A stretch of 64,000 nucleotides of DNA from Tychonema sp. LEGE 06208 (GTDB taxonomy: Bacteria > Cyanobacteriota > Cyanobacteriia > Cyanobacteriales > Microcoleaceae). This document shows positions 26,801 to 35,500 of the stretch, piece by piece. The notes under the pieces are model-generated. The model was not told the origin of the DNA, searched no databases, and saw only the letters and a list, made by a program, of their open reading frames with translations. The stretch is from contig NZ_JADEWT010000010.1 in NCBI RefSeq assembly GCF_015207505.1, positions 27,634 to 91,633 of the forward strand, in the 5' to 3' direction. A program made the position numbers and the translations under genes. How positions within the stretch are numbered: the first letter of the stretch is position 1; the number at the start of each line of letters is the position of its first letter.

Positions 26801-26938
26801 AATTACAGGTAATTGGTCATCGGTACGGACTGCCCGATAAACTATTGTTCGACTCCCTGCATAAACTGTTTGGGTGATTTGATAGTTGGGAATTTGAATG
26901 CTTGTGGGAGAGTTGCTGTTTTTATGGGAGTTATTCAT
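20690..26938 (-). CDS. HstK-type giant kinase with two extra PAS domains (array gene 3)
   Basis: 2082 residues from the ATG complementary to 26936-26938. I prefer this start to an upstream ATG at 26980 because it matches the MNNSxxNS start of gene 4. Ser/Thr kinase: Lys48, HKDIKPAN, DFSISTLL. ATPase: GFSGIGKT and LVMFLDDLQWADS. Helical region, then GAF (about 1330-1490). Unlike the other array members, two PAS domains (about 1510-1640 and 1655-1780, the second with IIIHDLDGKVLDVNN) sit between GAF and the histidine kinase (His1825, HEINNPVGF). The protein can therefore read more inputs into the same output. Its last ~46 codons are DNA-identical to gene 2 up to 20828, after which the two sequences diverge sharply. 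Confidence 0.92.
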   Translation of the reverse strand: MNNSHKNSNSPTSIQIPNYQITQTVYAGSRTIVYRAVRTDDQLPVIIKLMKRQYPTFSELVQFRNQYSIAKNLDIPGLVKPYSLELYHNGYALVMEDFGGISLEQFTHKKPLTIEEFLPIAWSLTDILHSIHQQRVIHKDIKPANILIHPDTKQVKLIDFSISTLLPRETQQIQSINALEGTLAYLSPEQTGRMNRGIDYRSDYYSLGITWFELLTGKLPFQSDDPMELVHCHIAKQPPNLRTRGKGKGIPQVLCDIVMKLIAKNAEDRYHSTLGLKHDLEQCLLQLNETAKIEYFQIGQRDLSDRFLIPDKLFGREAEIETLIQAFGRVANGASELMLVTGFSGIGKTAIVNEVHKPIVRSKGYFIKGKYDQFQRNIPFSGLVQTFRDLMGQLLSESDAQLEQWKAKILSALGENGQVLIDVIPELEEIIGKQPSAIELAASAAQNRFNLLFVKFIEVFATLEHPLVMFLDDLQWADSASLGLMKLLMSQAEGGYLFIIGAYRDNEVFPAHPLMLALEEIQKTMATVNTIALTPLSQSDVNLMIADTLSCAIERAMLLTELVYQKAKGNPFFTTQFLKALYEDGLIAFDWNTGSWQCDVAQVRSLALTDDVVEFMAQQLQKLPPNTQDILKLAACIGNQFDLGTLAIVYEKSQIETAADLWKALQEGFVIPINEVYKFYQAEESATVQILSKKVDTCSYKFLHDRVQQAAYSLIPDDRKQATHLKIGQLVLQNSSEIEQEEKLFDIVGHLNLGIELISKPTERQTLAQLNLKAGVKARNSTAYAAARIYLQIGIDLLTSNCWVNQYELTLNLYVAAAEVVYLNHDFDGLEQMATLVLQSTQTILDKVKIYELKIASQTAQGKMLEAIAVGRDALEQLGVKIPTETDENKIGKALQILGSQQGDKLIEELVDLPVMSDATTQAAIQLLGTLFPPVFLARPGLLPILSSMMVSLSMDFGNAPTSTVGYAIHGMVLCAFLGEVETGYSFGKLAMNLLDRFNIRELEATIPAFFGSFIQHRQEAIRATIPTLKGSYTAAMETGNFLQSGYSILNYLESNFFGGVELDTWETEIAIYSAVMAQAKQYSAQTYFDMMQQTVNNLRKVCIPSDCLIGKAYDETVMLPKHHQNNELTVLAKVYVYKLLLAYCYGNNKSALDYIAQAKPYLMAISGLIQVPIFHLYAALTYLAIFPTKPKQEQSEILALVESHQTILQQWAQNAPMNHQHKWYLVEGEKYRILGNKADAIDLYDRAISLAKEHLFLNEEALGNELAAKFYLDWGKEKIAQAYMIEAYYCYARWGAKAKVTDLEKRYPQLLAPILLQPHTSVSFKETIALGTIASTKTSSSVSEVLDLATLLKVSQAISGEIELDQLLTTLLQIVMTNAGASKCVLLLKQDIELQVAAFVEEGQEPQLLPPMPLESSQNVAIALVNTVKRSLKPLVLVDARLYPEFSGDRYIEKHQPKSVLCSPILNQGKLIGILYLENNLTIGAFTSDRVELLNLLCSQAAISIENARLYQQSQQALTELRASEARFHKMADNIPGMVFQLQLAADGAKSITYASSGCINLYEAEPEMVMAGIINVFDPVDAGDLADVEQAITKSAQTLTPFNHEWRSVTPSGTMKWVQAISQPERRGDGLTVWDGVVFDVSDRKRSEAEYKAAETALQISEQNLRTIFNNVSSAIIIHDLDGKVLDVNNRVLEMFGVEREQALQCSILNDYSTPDNPFHLVEDWWRRVLAGETIQFEWNVRKIDSNTVFEVDVTLNRIILDGKAVILGNVLDISDRKRAEAAIIQKSQELEQALQNLQQTQLQMIQSEKMSALGNLVAGVAHEINNPVGFLTGNITPALDYINDLFGLIDLVQQKYPQLDPEIQEELETIELDYIREDLPKLIESMQEGVKRIQDISISLRTFSRADSDRPVACNIHEGIDSTIMILKHRLKANDTRPKIQVIKDYGDLPKIECYAGQLNQVFMNILGNAIDALDELNIGRSYAEIKANPNQIIVTTELSGDRKQVVIRITDNGIGMNEAVRQKVFDNLFTTKIVGKGTGLGLAIARQIVEEKHGGSLKVNSILGKGTEFIITLPIKAV

Positions 26939-27004
26939 AGCCGTTTTTGTTTGACAATTGATGAGTGAATAGTGGGTCAAATGAGTCTGAGTGCCAGGTA
27001 AAAA

Positions 27005-30000
27005 TTAACTTGTTTGTTTTGCTTGAATTGGTAAGGTGATAATAAATTTTGTTCCTCGACCTGGTGTCGATTTAACCTTAATTGAACCGCCATGTTTTTC
27101 AGCGATCGCTTGATAGCTAATTGACAGCCCCAACCCTGTTCCTTTACCCACGGGTTTAGTTGTGAAAAAAGGATCGAATATGCGCGATAGGATTTTCTTT
27201 GGAATACCGACTCCGTTATCGGCGATGATAATCTGCACTTGTTTTTGTTCTGTCTTGACTGTGCTAATCCAAATCCGATTCTGGTTGGTACTAATCTCTT
27301 GGAAACTACGCTTTCGATTGGTCTCTTCCAAGGCATCAATTGCATTCAGTATCAAATTCATAAACACTTGGTTAATTTCTCTGGCGTAGCATTCGACCAA
27401 GGGCAGATCGCCATAGTTTTTGACAATTTCAATCGCCGGATGTTCTGCCTGTCCTTTGAGTCGATGCTGCAAAATCATTAAGGTGTTATCAATACCTTCA
27501 TGGAGATTCACTGCTTTGTATTCTGATTCATCCAAGCGCGAAAAGCTGCGTAAAGATAGAACAATTTGCCGAATTCGCTCAGAACCGAGTTGCATCGATT
27601 CAAGTATTTTATGTAAATCCTCTGTCAAGAAATTCAATTCAGCAGTTTCTAGCTCTGCTTGCAGGGATGCCGGTGGATTAGGATAGTGGGATTGATAGGA
27701 GCTTAATAACTGTAATAGCTGTTGTGTATATTGATGAATGTGATTTACGTTTCCATGAATAAAGTTAATCGGGTTGTTAATTTCATGGGCAATCCCTGCT
27801 ACCAGTTGTCCCAAAGCCGACATTTTTTCACTTTGCACCATCTGGGTCTGGGTACGATGTAATTCTTTTAAGGTCGTTTGCAGTTGGTCATTTTTTTGGT
27901 TTAATGCTTTGGTGCGTTCTTGCACCTTGTCTTCTAGTTCGGTGTACAACCTAGCATTCTCTAAGGAAATTGCTGCTTGTGACATTAATAAATTCAAAAC
28001 TTCGAGCCGCCCGCGCGTAAATGCTGCCACGGTAAGGTTATTTTCCAAATATAAAATGCCAATCAACTTACCTTGGTTAAGAATTGGCGCACACAGAATA
28101 CTCTTGGGTGAATGGTGCAGAATATAGGGATCGGCCGCTAGGGTTGGCTCGATCGCTGCATTCTCGATCGCAGCCAAGCAGAGAGTATTTTTGACCCGAT
28201 TGATGAGGCTAACAGGTACTGTTTGACCATCGTCCAAGGGCAGCGAACGCAAAACAATGGCAGGCTGTTCGAGTTGGGATAATGCCTCAATTACCCAGAG
28301 ATTGCCTTTTGGCATCAGCAACGCACATTTATCGGCTCCCGCATTTTTGAGTACTACCTGAAGTAGGGTTGAGAGTAATTTCTCCAACTCAATTTCACTC
28401 GACAGAGATTGAGAGGCTTGGATAATAGTAGCTAGATCGAGGGCTTCTGAGAGGCTAGTTTTATTGAAGGTGGAACTTTGGATCGTTGGAGAAATCATCC
28501 TTTCGGTCGGATTGGCAGACTGTGGCTGTCTTGACAGTATAGGTGCGAGTAGTTGGGGATAGCGGGTTTCTAAATCAACAACTTTAGCTTTTGCTCCCCA
28601 GCGGCTGTAACAGTAATAGGCATCAGTCATGTAGGATTGAGCGATTTTTTCTTTGCCCCAATCGAGATAGAATTTGGCGACAACTTCGTTGGCTAAGGCT
28701 TCTTCGTTGAGGAATTGGTTTTCTTTGGCAAGTTGAATGGCGCGATCGTAATGTTCGATCGCCTCTGCTTTGTTGCCCAAAATCCGATACTTTTCTGCCT
28801 CAACTAAATGCCATTTATGCAAGTAATTCATTGGGGCATTTTGTGCCCACTGATGCAGAATCATTTGATGAGTTTCTGCATCAGCAAGCATGGAGGCTGG
28901 CTCTGGTTGATTTGTAGGAACAACTGCCAGGTGCGTCAGGGCAGCATAGAAATGGAAAACGGGAATCAAAACCATTCCTGATACTGCCATCAAACAGGAC
29001 TTGGCTTGGGTGATATAGTCGAGGCAAGCCTGATAATTGCCATACCAGTAAGCAAGTTGCAGCTTGAAAATGTAGGTATAGGCGATCGCCGTGAGATTAT
29101 TATCCTGCTGATGCTTCGGCAGCATCACCGTTTCATCGTAGGCAGTACCCCTTAAGCAATCTGGTTGGCTCACCGTTTCTGTCAACTGTTGCATCGTTTG
29201 TCGCACGAATGACATAAGAAGATGAGCCGAATCTTGTTTCATTTGAACCATAGCAGCACTGTAAGCAGCCAATTCGGATGACAACGTTTCCAGGTCTACA
29301 CCTGCGAAAAAAGCAATATAGGCGTAAACTAACAAGTTGTAGCTAGCGTAGAGAAAATCGCCAGTTTCCATGCCAGTCCTGTAGCCCTCTTTCAGTGTCG
29401 GTAGCATTCTTAACAGCGCTTGCTGGTGATGTTGGATAAAACACCCAAACTGGGCTAGAATCATGGACTTCATTCCCGGAGCATTCAACCTCTCTAGCAA
29501 CGAGAGTGCTAATTTACCAAACCCGTAGCCTGTTTCAACTTCGCCGAAAAAGGCACACAGCACCAAGCCATGAATCGTGTATCCGACCATCGAGGCGGGA
29601 GCATTGCCAAAGGAGAGCGACAACCGCACCATCGTCGCGCTCAAGAGGGGTACTAAACCTGGCCTTCCCATGTACACTGGGGCAAATAATATTCCTAACA
29701 GTTGTATTGCGTCTTGGGCGGTGCGATCGCTCATCACGGGCAGGTCAATCAGTTTGGCAATCTCTCTACCGCTTTGTAGGTGCTTAAGGTCTTGTAAGGC
29801 TTTGCCAATATTGGCTGCGTCTACTTCGGTAGGGAATTCTACCCCCAATTGCGCTAGAGCCTCTGTTCCCACCGCGATCGCCTCTAACATTTTGCCCTGA
29901 GCAGTTAGTGCCGAAATTTGAATCTCGTAGATTTTTACTTTGTCGAAAATGGTCTGTGCTTGCTGCAAAACTAATGCCGCTAGTTGTTCCATACCCGCAA

Positions 30001-32488
30001 AGTCAGCATTCAAATAGCTGGCTTCCGTTGCTGCCACATACAGATTGAGAATCAATTCATACTGATGTTGCCAGCATTTTGTCTGTAATAGGTTAATCCC
30101 TGTTTGCAAATAAACTCTTGCTGCGCTGTAAGCTGTAGAATTTCTCGCCTTCAATCCAGCTTGCAAATTCAGTTTAGCTAAGGTTTCGCGTTCCTCTGGT
30201 TGAGTAATTAACTCAATTCCTAAATTCAAATGCTCGACAATATCAAACAGTTTTTCTTCTCGTTCTATTCCTGAACACTTTTCTTGAAGTAACTGTCCAA
30301 TTTTGAGATGAGTTGCTTGTTTTTGCTCGTCAGGAATCAGGGAGTAAGCTGCTTGTTGCACCCGGTCATGTAAAAATCTATAAATCGGATTAGCGGCTGC
30401 ATCAAAAACTGAGGTAGTGTTAGAATCAATAAAGAACTTATAGATTTCTGTATTCGGAATAATCAAACCTTCTTGTAGTGCTTTCCATAGATCGCTCGCT
30501 GTTCCTTCTAGGGATTTTTCTGAAACGATCGCCAGCGAATGCAAATCAAACTGCGCCCCAATACAAGCTGCTAGTTTAAGAATATCCTGAGTCTCGGTTG
30601 GCAATTTCTGCAATTGCAGGGCTAGAAACTCCACTACATCATCAGTAATTGCTAAAGCTTTGATTTGAGCGATATCGCACTGCCAAGAGCGTGTTACTGA
30701 GTCAAAAGTAATCTGTCCATCTTCATGCAATGCTTTAATAAATTGTGTGGCAAAAAAAGGGTTTCCCTTGGTTTTTTGGATCACCAATTTTGTTAGGGGT
30801 TGAGCTAGAGACAATTGGCAATTTAGCGTATCTGACACTAACTGATTCATATCTCCTAAACTCAATGGTGAAAGCGTAATTGTTTTCACCGTTATACCAG
30901 TTTTGACGATATCATCGATTGTCAATATCAACGGATGCACAGGCGAAACTTCATTATCCCGATACGCCCCCAAGATTAATAAATTTTCTGTCCCTTCCAT
31001 TAATAATTGCAGCAATTTTAACGATGCGGAATCTGCCCACTGTAAGTCATCCAAAAACATCACTAAGGGATGTTCTTGGCGGCTAAAAACTTGCACAAAT
31101 TTCTGCATTAGTAAATTAAAGCGATTTTGGGCAGCACTCCCCGACAGTTCTGTGGCTGGGGGTTGAGTTCCAATAATGCGTTCCAGTTCGGGAATCACCT
31201 CAATTAAGACTTGTCCGCTATCGCCAACGGCTTCGAGAATCTCGTTTTTCCAGGCTTGCAGTTGTGCATCTGATTCACCAAGCAATTGCCCCATTAAATC
31301 TCGGAAGGCTCCCACGAATGCAGCCAAGGGAATATTTCGCTGAAACTGGTTATATTTGCCTTTAATAAAATAGCCTCGTTGTTTGACAATGGGCTTGTGA
31401 ACTTCATTAATGACGGCGGTTTTACCAATCCCTGAGAAACCCGCTACTAACATTAGTTTGGCTTTGTCTTGGCTGACCTGATTCTCTTGGGGGGATGCTA
31501 CGCGAACGAAGGCATCCAGTAAACTTTGCACTTCGGTTTCTCTACCGTAGAGTTTTTCAGGGATGAGGAAGCGATCGCTAATATCTCTTTTTCCGAGTGC
31601 AAAAGATTCGATATTTCCGGTTGTTTGTAATTGACCTAGACACAATTCTAGATCGTGCTTGATTCCCAAGCTACTCTGATACCGTCCTTCGGCATTTTTC
31701 GCCATTAACTTACTAATTATTTTAGATAAAACTAACGGGATATTAGGCTCAATTTTAGAGACTGGGATGGCAGTTTGTGCTAAGTGACAATGCACCAATT
31801 CCATCGGATCGTTTGATTGAAATGGTAATTTCCCTGTCAGTAATTCATAGAAAGTTACACCTAAAGAATAAAAGTCACTCCGATAGTCAATTCCCCGATT
31901 CATTCGACCTGTTTGTTCTGGGGAAATATAAGCAAGTGTTCCTTCTAATACATTGAGATTCATCAAACTTGGCGTTTCTCGTGGTAGTAGAGAGGCGATA
32001 CTAAAGTCAATTAATTTGACTTGTTTGGTCTCGGGATTTATTAAAATATTACTGGGTTTAATATCTTTATGAATAATGCGAGCGCGATACAATATATCTA
32101 AGGTATTGCAGAGGGCGATCGCGACATCTAAAAACTCCCTCAAATATATTTTTTTTTCTCCTTTCAGGGCCCATTCTTGAAGAGAAATACCTCCAAAGTC
32201 TTCCATCACTAACGCATAGCCATTTTGATAGGGTTCGAGACTATAGGTTTGGATGATTCCAGGTTGAAAAAGGTTTTTGGCAATGGTATATTGATTGCGG
32301 AACTCCACCAGTTCGCTAAAGCTCGGATAGTCACTTTTTAGGAGTTTGATGACAACAGGTAATCGATCGTTGATACGGATAGCTCGATATACCAAGGTGC
32401 GACTTCCTGAATAAACTGTGTCGAGAATTTCATAGTTGGGAATTTGAATGGTTGTGTGAGTGTTGCTATTTCTGTTAGAGTTATTCAT
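27005..32488 (-). CDS. HstK-type giant kinase with a different histidine-kinase module (array gene 4)
   Basis: 1827 residues. Ser/Thr kinase (Lys48, HKDIKPSN, DFSIASLL), ATPase (GFSGIGKT; LVMFLDDLQWADS; a 10-residue insert with PQENQVSQDKAK just before Walker A), helical region, GAF, then a coiled-coil (ELEDKVQERTKALNQKNDQL). The histidine kinase has HEINNPINF, His1568. This last module is not like that of genes 1-3 and 5: RIRQIVLSLRSFSRLD, HEGIDNTLMILQ and FDPFFTTKPVGKGTGLGLSISY match the separate membrane kinase at 6907-9105. The two groups have RIKxIS(T/I)xLRTFSRAD and HLFTTKSVGKGTGLGLAIARQ or close variants. The spacer to gene 3 is 66 bp and homologous to the others. Confidence 0.92.
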   Translation of the reverse strand: MNNSNRNSNTHTTIQIPNYEILDTVYSGSRTLVYRAIRINDRLPVVIKLLKSDYPSFSELVEFRNQYTIAKNLFQPGIIQTYSLEPYQNGYALVMEDFGGISLQEWALKGEKKIYLREFLDVAIALCNTLDILYRARIIHKDIKPSNILINPETKQVKLIDFSIASLLPRETPSLMNLNVLEGTLAYISPEQTGRMNRGIDYRSDFYSLGVTFYELLTGKLPFQSNDPMELVHCHLAQTAIPVSKIEPNIPLVLSKIISKLMAKNAEGRYQSSLGIKHDLELCLGQLQTTGNIESFALGKRDISDRFLIPEKLYGRETEVQSLLDAFVRVASPQENQVSQDKAKLMLVAGFSGIGKTAVINEVHKPIVKQRGYFIKGKYNQFQRNIPLAAFVGAFRDLMGQLLGESDAQLQAWKNEILEAVGDSGQVLIEVIPELERIIGTQPPATELSGSAAQNRFNLLMQKFVQVFSRQEHPLVMFLDDLQWADSASLKLLQLLMEGTENLLILGAYRDNEVSPVHPLILTIDDIVKTGITVKTITLSPLSLGDMNQLVSDTLNCQLSLAQPLTKLVIQKTKGNPFFATQFIKALHEDGQITFDSVTRSWQCDIAQIKALAITDDVVEFLALQLQKLPTETQDILKLAACIGAQFDLHSLAIVSEKSLEGTASDLWKALQEGLIIPNTEIYKFFIDSNTTSVFDAAANPIYRFLHDRVQQAAYSLIPDEQKQATHLKIGQLLQEKCSGIEREEKLFDIVEHLNLGIELITQPEERETLAKLNLQAGLKARNSTAYSAARVYLQTGINLLQTKCWQHQYELILNLYVAATEASYLNADFAGMEQLAALVLQQAQTIFDKVKIYEIQISALTAQGKMLEAIAVGTEALAQLGVEFPTEVDAANIGKALQDLKHLQSGREIAKLIDLPVMSDRTAQDAIQLLGILFAPVYMGRPGLVPLLSATMVRLSLSFGNAPASMVGYTIHGLVLCAFFGEVETGYGFGKLALSLLERLNAPGMKSMILAQFGCFIQHHQQALLRMLPTLKEGYRTGMETGDFLYASYNLLVYAYIAFFAGVDLETLSSELAAYSAAMVQMKQDSAHLLMSFVRQTMQQLTETVSQPDCLRGTAYDETVMLPKHQQDNNLTAIAYTYIFKLQLAYWYGNYQACLDYITQAKSCLMAVSGMVLIPVFHFYAALTHLAVVPTNQPEPASMLADAETHQMILHQWAQNAPMNYLHKWHLVEAEKYRILGNKAEAIEHYDRAIQLAKENQFLNEEALANEVVAKFYLDWGKEKIAQSYMTDAYYCYSRWGAKAKVVDLETRYPQLLAPILSRQPQSANPTERMISPTIQSSTFNKTSLSEALDLATIIQASQSLSSEIELEKLLSTLLQVVLKNAGADKCALLMPKGNLWVIEALSQLEQPAIVLRSLPLDDGQTVPVSLINRVKNTLCLAAIENAAIEPTLAADPYILHHSPKSILCAPILNQGKLIGILYLENNLTVAAFTRGRLEVLNLLMSQAAISLENARLYTELEDKVQERTKALNQKNDQLQTTLKELHRTQTQMVQSEKMSALGQLVAGIAHEINNPINFIHGNVNHIHQYTQQLLQLLSSYQSHYPNPPASLQAELETAELNFLTEDLHKILESMQLGSERIRQIVLSLRSFSRLDESEYKAVNLHEGIDNTLMILQHRLKGQAEHPAIEIVKNYGDLPLVECYAREINQVFMNLILNAIDALEETNRKRSFQEISTNQNRIWISTVKTEQKQVQIIIADNGVGIPKKILSRIFDPFFTTKPVGKGTGLGLSISYQAIAEKHGGSIKVKSTPGRGTKFIITLPIQAKQTS

Positions 32489-32559
32489 AGCTGTTGTTGT
32501 TTGAGAATTGATGGGTGAGTAATGGGTTAGATTAGTCTGAATGCTAGGGAAAAATTAAC

Positions 32560-35500
32560 TTATTCTGCCTTCAGGGGTAAGGTGATGAGAAATTCGGTCC
32601 CTTCTCCTAGTAGAGAGTTGACTTGAATGGAACCGCTATGTTTTTCGACGATAATTTGACGTGCGATCGCCAATCCTAATCCCGTGCCTTTTCCCACGCT
32701 TTTGGTTGTAAATAAGTGGTCAAAAATATTTGCTTTTACCTCATCTGCTATCCCTTGCCCGTTGTCAGAAATGCGAATAGTCACCCACTCCTTAGACTTC
32801 ATTTCTGTCCGAATTGTGATGCAATTGGCTGGTGCTTTAATCTTCTCAAAACTCCCTTCCCGATTTGATTCTTCCAGTGCATCAATGGCATTCGCCAATA
32901 TATTCATAAACACCTGATTTAATTGTCCGGGGAAGCACTCAACTGATGGCAAGTTCCCATACTCTTTGACAACTTCAATCGCTGGACGCTGTTCGTTGGC
33001 TTTCAATCGGTGTTTGAGAATCAAAATCGTACTGTCAATTCCGTCATGAATATTGAAAGGAATTTTGTAGTCTTTGTCGGCTCTGGAAAAGGTACGAAGA
33101 CTGGTGCTGATACCTTGGATGCGATCGCACCCGACTTGCATAGAATTCAACATTTTGGGTAAATCTTCTAAGAGATATTCAATGTCCATCTCTTCTGCTT
33201 TTTCTTCGATTTCGTCACCCGGACTGGAAAATTTTTCTTGGTAGAGTTGCAGGTATTCTGTAATATCTTTGACGGCGGCGATCGCTTCATGAATATTACC
33301 AGAAATAAATCCGACTGGATTATTAATTTCATGGGCTACCCCCGCTACTAAATTGCCCAAGGCGGACATTTTTTCGCTCTGTACTAATTGCAGTTGTGAT
33401 TGTTCCACCTGGTAGGCATAGTCCTGGGCTTGCTGATACAATCGCGCATTTTCTAGGGAAATGGCAGCCTGGGTGCAGAGGAAGTTGAGGACGAGGAGGC
33501 GATCGCGAGTAAACACTCCTTTTGTCGATCGATGTTCCAGATAAAGTATGCCAACTAAGTTCCCGCGATCGAGAATCGGAGTACATAGCATACTCTGAGA
33601 CTGATACTGGAGCGTACAGTCATTCATTAAACCGGGAATATCGGTTTTGCCACCTTCAATAACCACAGTTTCCAGGGTATGTTTGACATAATAAACCAGC
33701 TTGAGCGGAATCACCGCCGAGCCATCTAGAGGTTGGGTTTGCAGTAGAGTTGTGGGTGGCTGGTTATCTAGATTGATGTGAGTTATTGCCCGGATTTGCC
33801 ATTCATCCTGATGGGGAAGTAGCAAAGCACAAGTTTCGGCCCCAGAAGTTTTTAAAATAATTTGGTTGAGGGTGCTGAGCAATTCATCAATCTGAATTTT
33901 ACTGGATAAAGCTTGAGCCGCTTGCACAATAGATGCGAAATCAAGGGCATCAGAAATACTGGTGCTGCTATTACTGGAAGTATGCGAAGAGCGGCTAATC
34001 GTTGCCAGCGTCTCTAGGGGATTAAAGCGAAGTTTGGGCTGATTCAGGATGGGATGAAGTAACTGCGGATAGCGTTGTTCTAAGTCTTCAACTTTCGCTT
34101 TAGCACCCCAACGAGCATAACAGTAATACGCTTCCTGCATATAGCTGGCGGCAACTTTTTCTTTGCCCCATTCCAAGTAGAATTTGGCTGCGAGTTCGTT
34201 GGCTAATGCTTCTTCTTGGGTATAACCGTTTTCTTTGGCTCCTTGAATTGCTAAATCGTAAAATTCTAGAGCTTCTGTTTTGCAATTGAGTAATTGATGC
34301 TTTTGGGCTTCAACTAAATGGTATTTGTGCAAGTAATTCATGGGAGCATAATGCGCCCATTCTTTTAACTTTGCTTGATTTTCTTGCATTCGCTGCCATC
34401 GAGGCTCCGACTCAGTTTTCGATTCACCAGGAGTGGCCAGCACAGTCAGAGAATCATAGAGGTATAAGATCGGTTCAACGATACTTCCCATCCCTCCAGC
34501 CAAATACTGTCGGGTTTGAGCAGCATCGTGTTCTGCTTTAGGAAAGTCTTCCAACCAGTAATTCAATGTGAATCGATACAGGTAAAAGTAGGATAATCGA
34601 TAAAAATCGACTTTTGCCTGGGCCAGGACTTTTTCTTCATAGTCATCCTGGCGTAAGGGAATCTCGTCCTCTGACTGACCCAAGAGAATTTGAGCCGCCT
34701 GCAAGTACGCCAAAACACAGTTTGCTGCTGTGACTTGGTGGAGGTCGCACAACTGTTGGTAATAAGCGCGAATTTGGGGTTCGAGTTCACTTAGCGGTTG
34801 ACCGCACCAGTAGGCATTCAAGCAGTACAACTGTGCGTCGTAGCCCAGAAATTCTAGATTCCCAGTTTCCAATCCTGCTTGATATCCATCGAGAAGAATT
34901 GGCAGCGTTTCTTGCAAATGGATAGTCCACAGACCAACATATCCCCCCATTAACAGGGCTGTTGCCGATCGAATATTTTTGGCATCTGGTTCTGAGGCGA
35001 GTTGGTATCCTAATTGCCCAAACTGAGGCACCTTTGTCATGTCTCCCCACAGAATTCTCAGTTGGAAGGCGTAACCAGCGTAGCAATAAGCCGAAACAGG
35101 ACTGTTGCCAAATTGAATTGATAATTTGACTTGTAGCGCAACTATTAGGAAATAGAGCATTGAGCCTGTCATGTAACAGACGGGTGTAAGACGAGCCGCA
35201 TTTTGCATAATGGCTAACTGCTGGGCATCAGTCATGTTTGGCAGATGAATGAATGTCTCAATTGACCGATCGCCAATTAAGGCATCGATTTCCTGCTTAA
35301 GCGGTCGAATATCCTCTAACGTTGGGCTGTCTGGCAGGTTCACTCCCAACATTTGGAAGACAGATTGACCGATCGCGATCGCCTCTAAAAATTTATTGAG
35401 GGCTACCAATGCCTGAATTTTGACTTGATAAACTTGTACCCGTTCTAAAGGCGTTTTCGCACGATCGATCACCGCTTCAATCCACTGGTGCATCTGCTCA

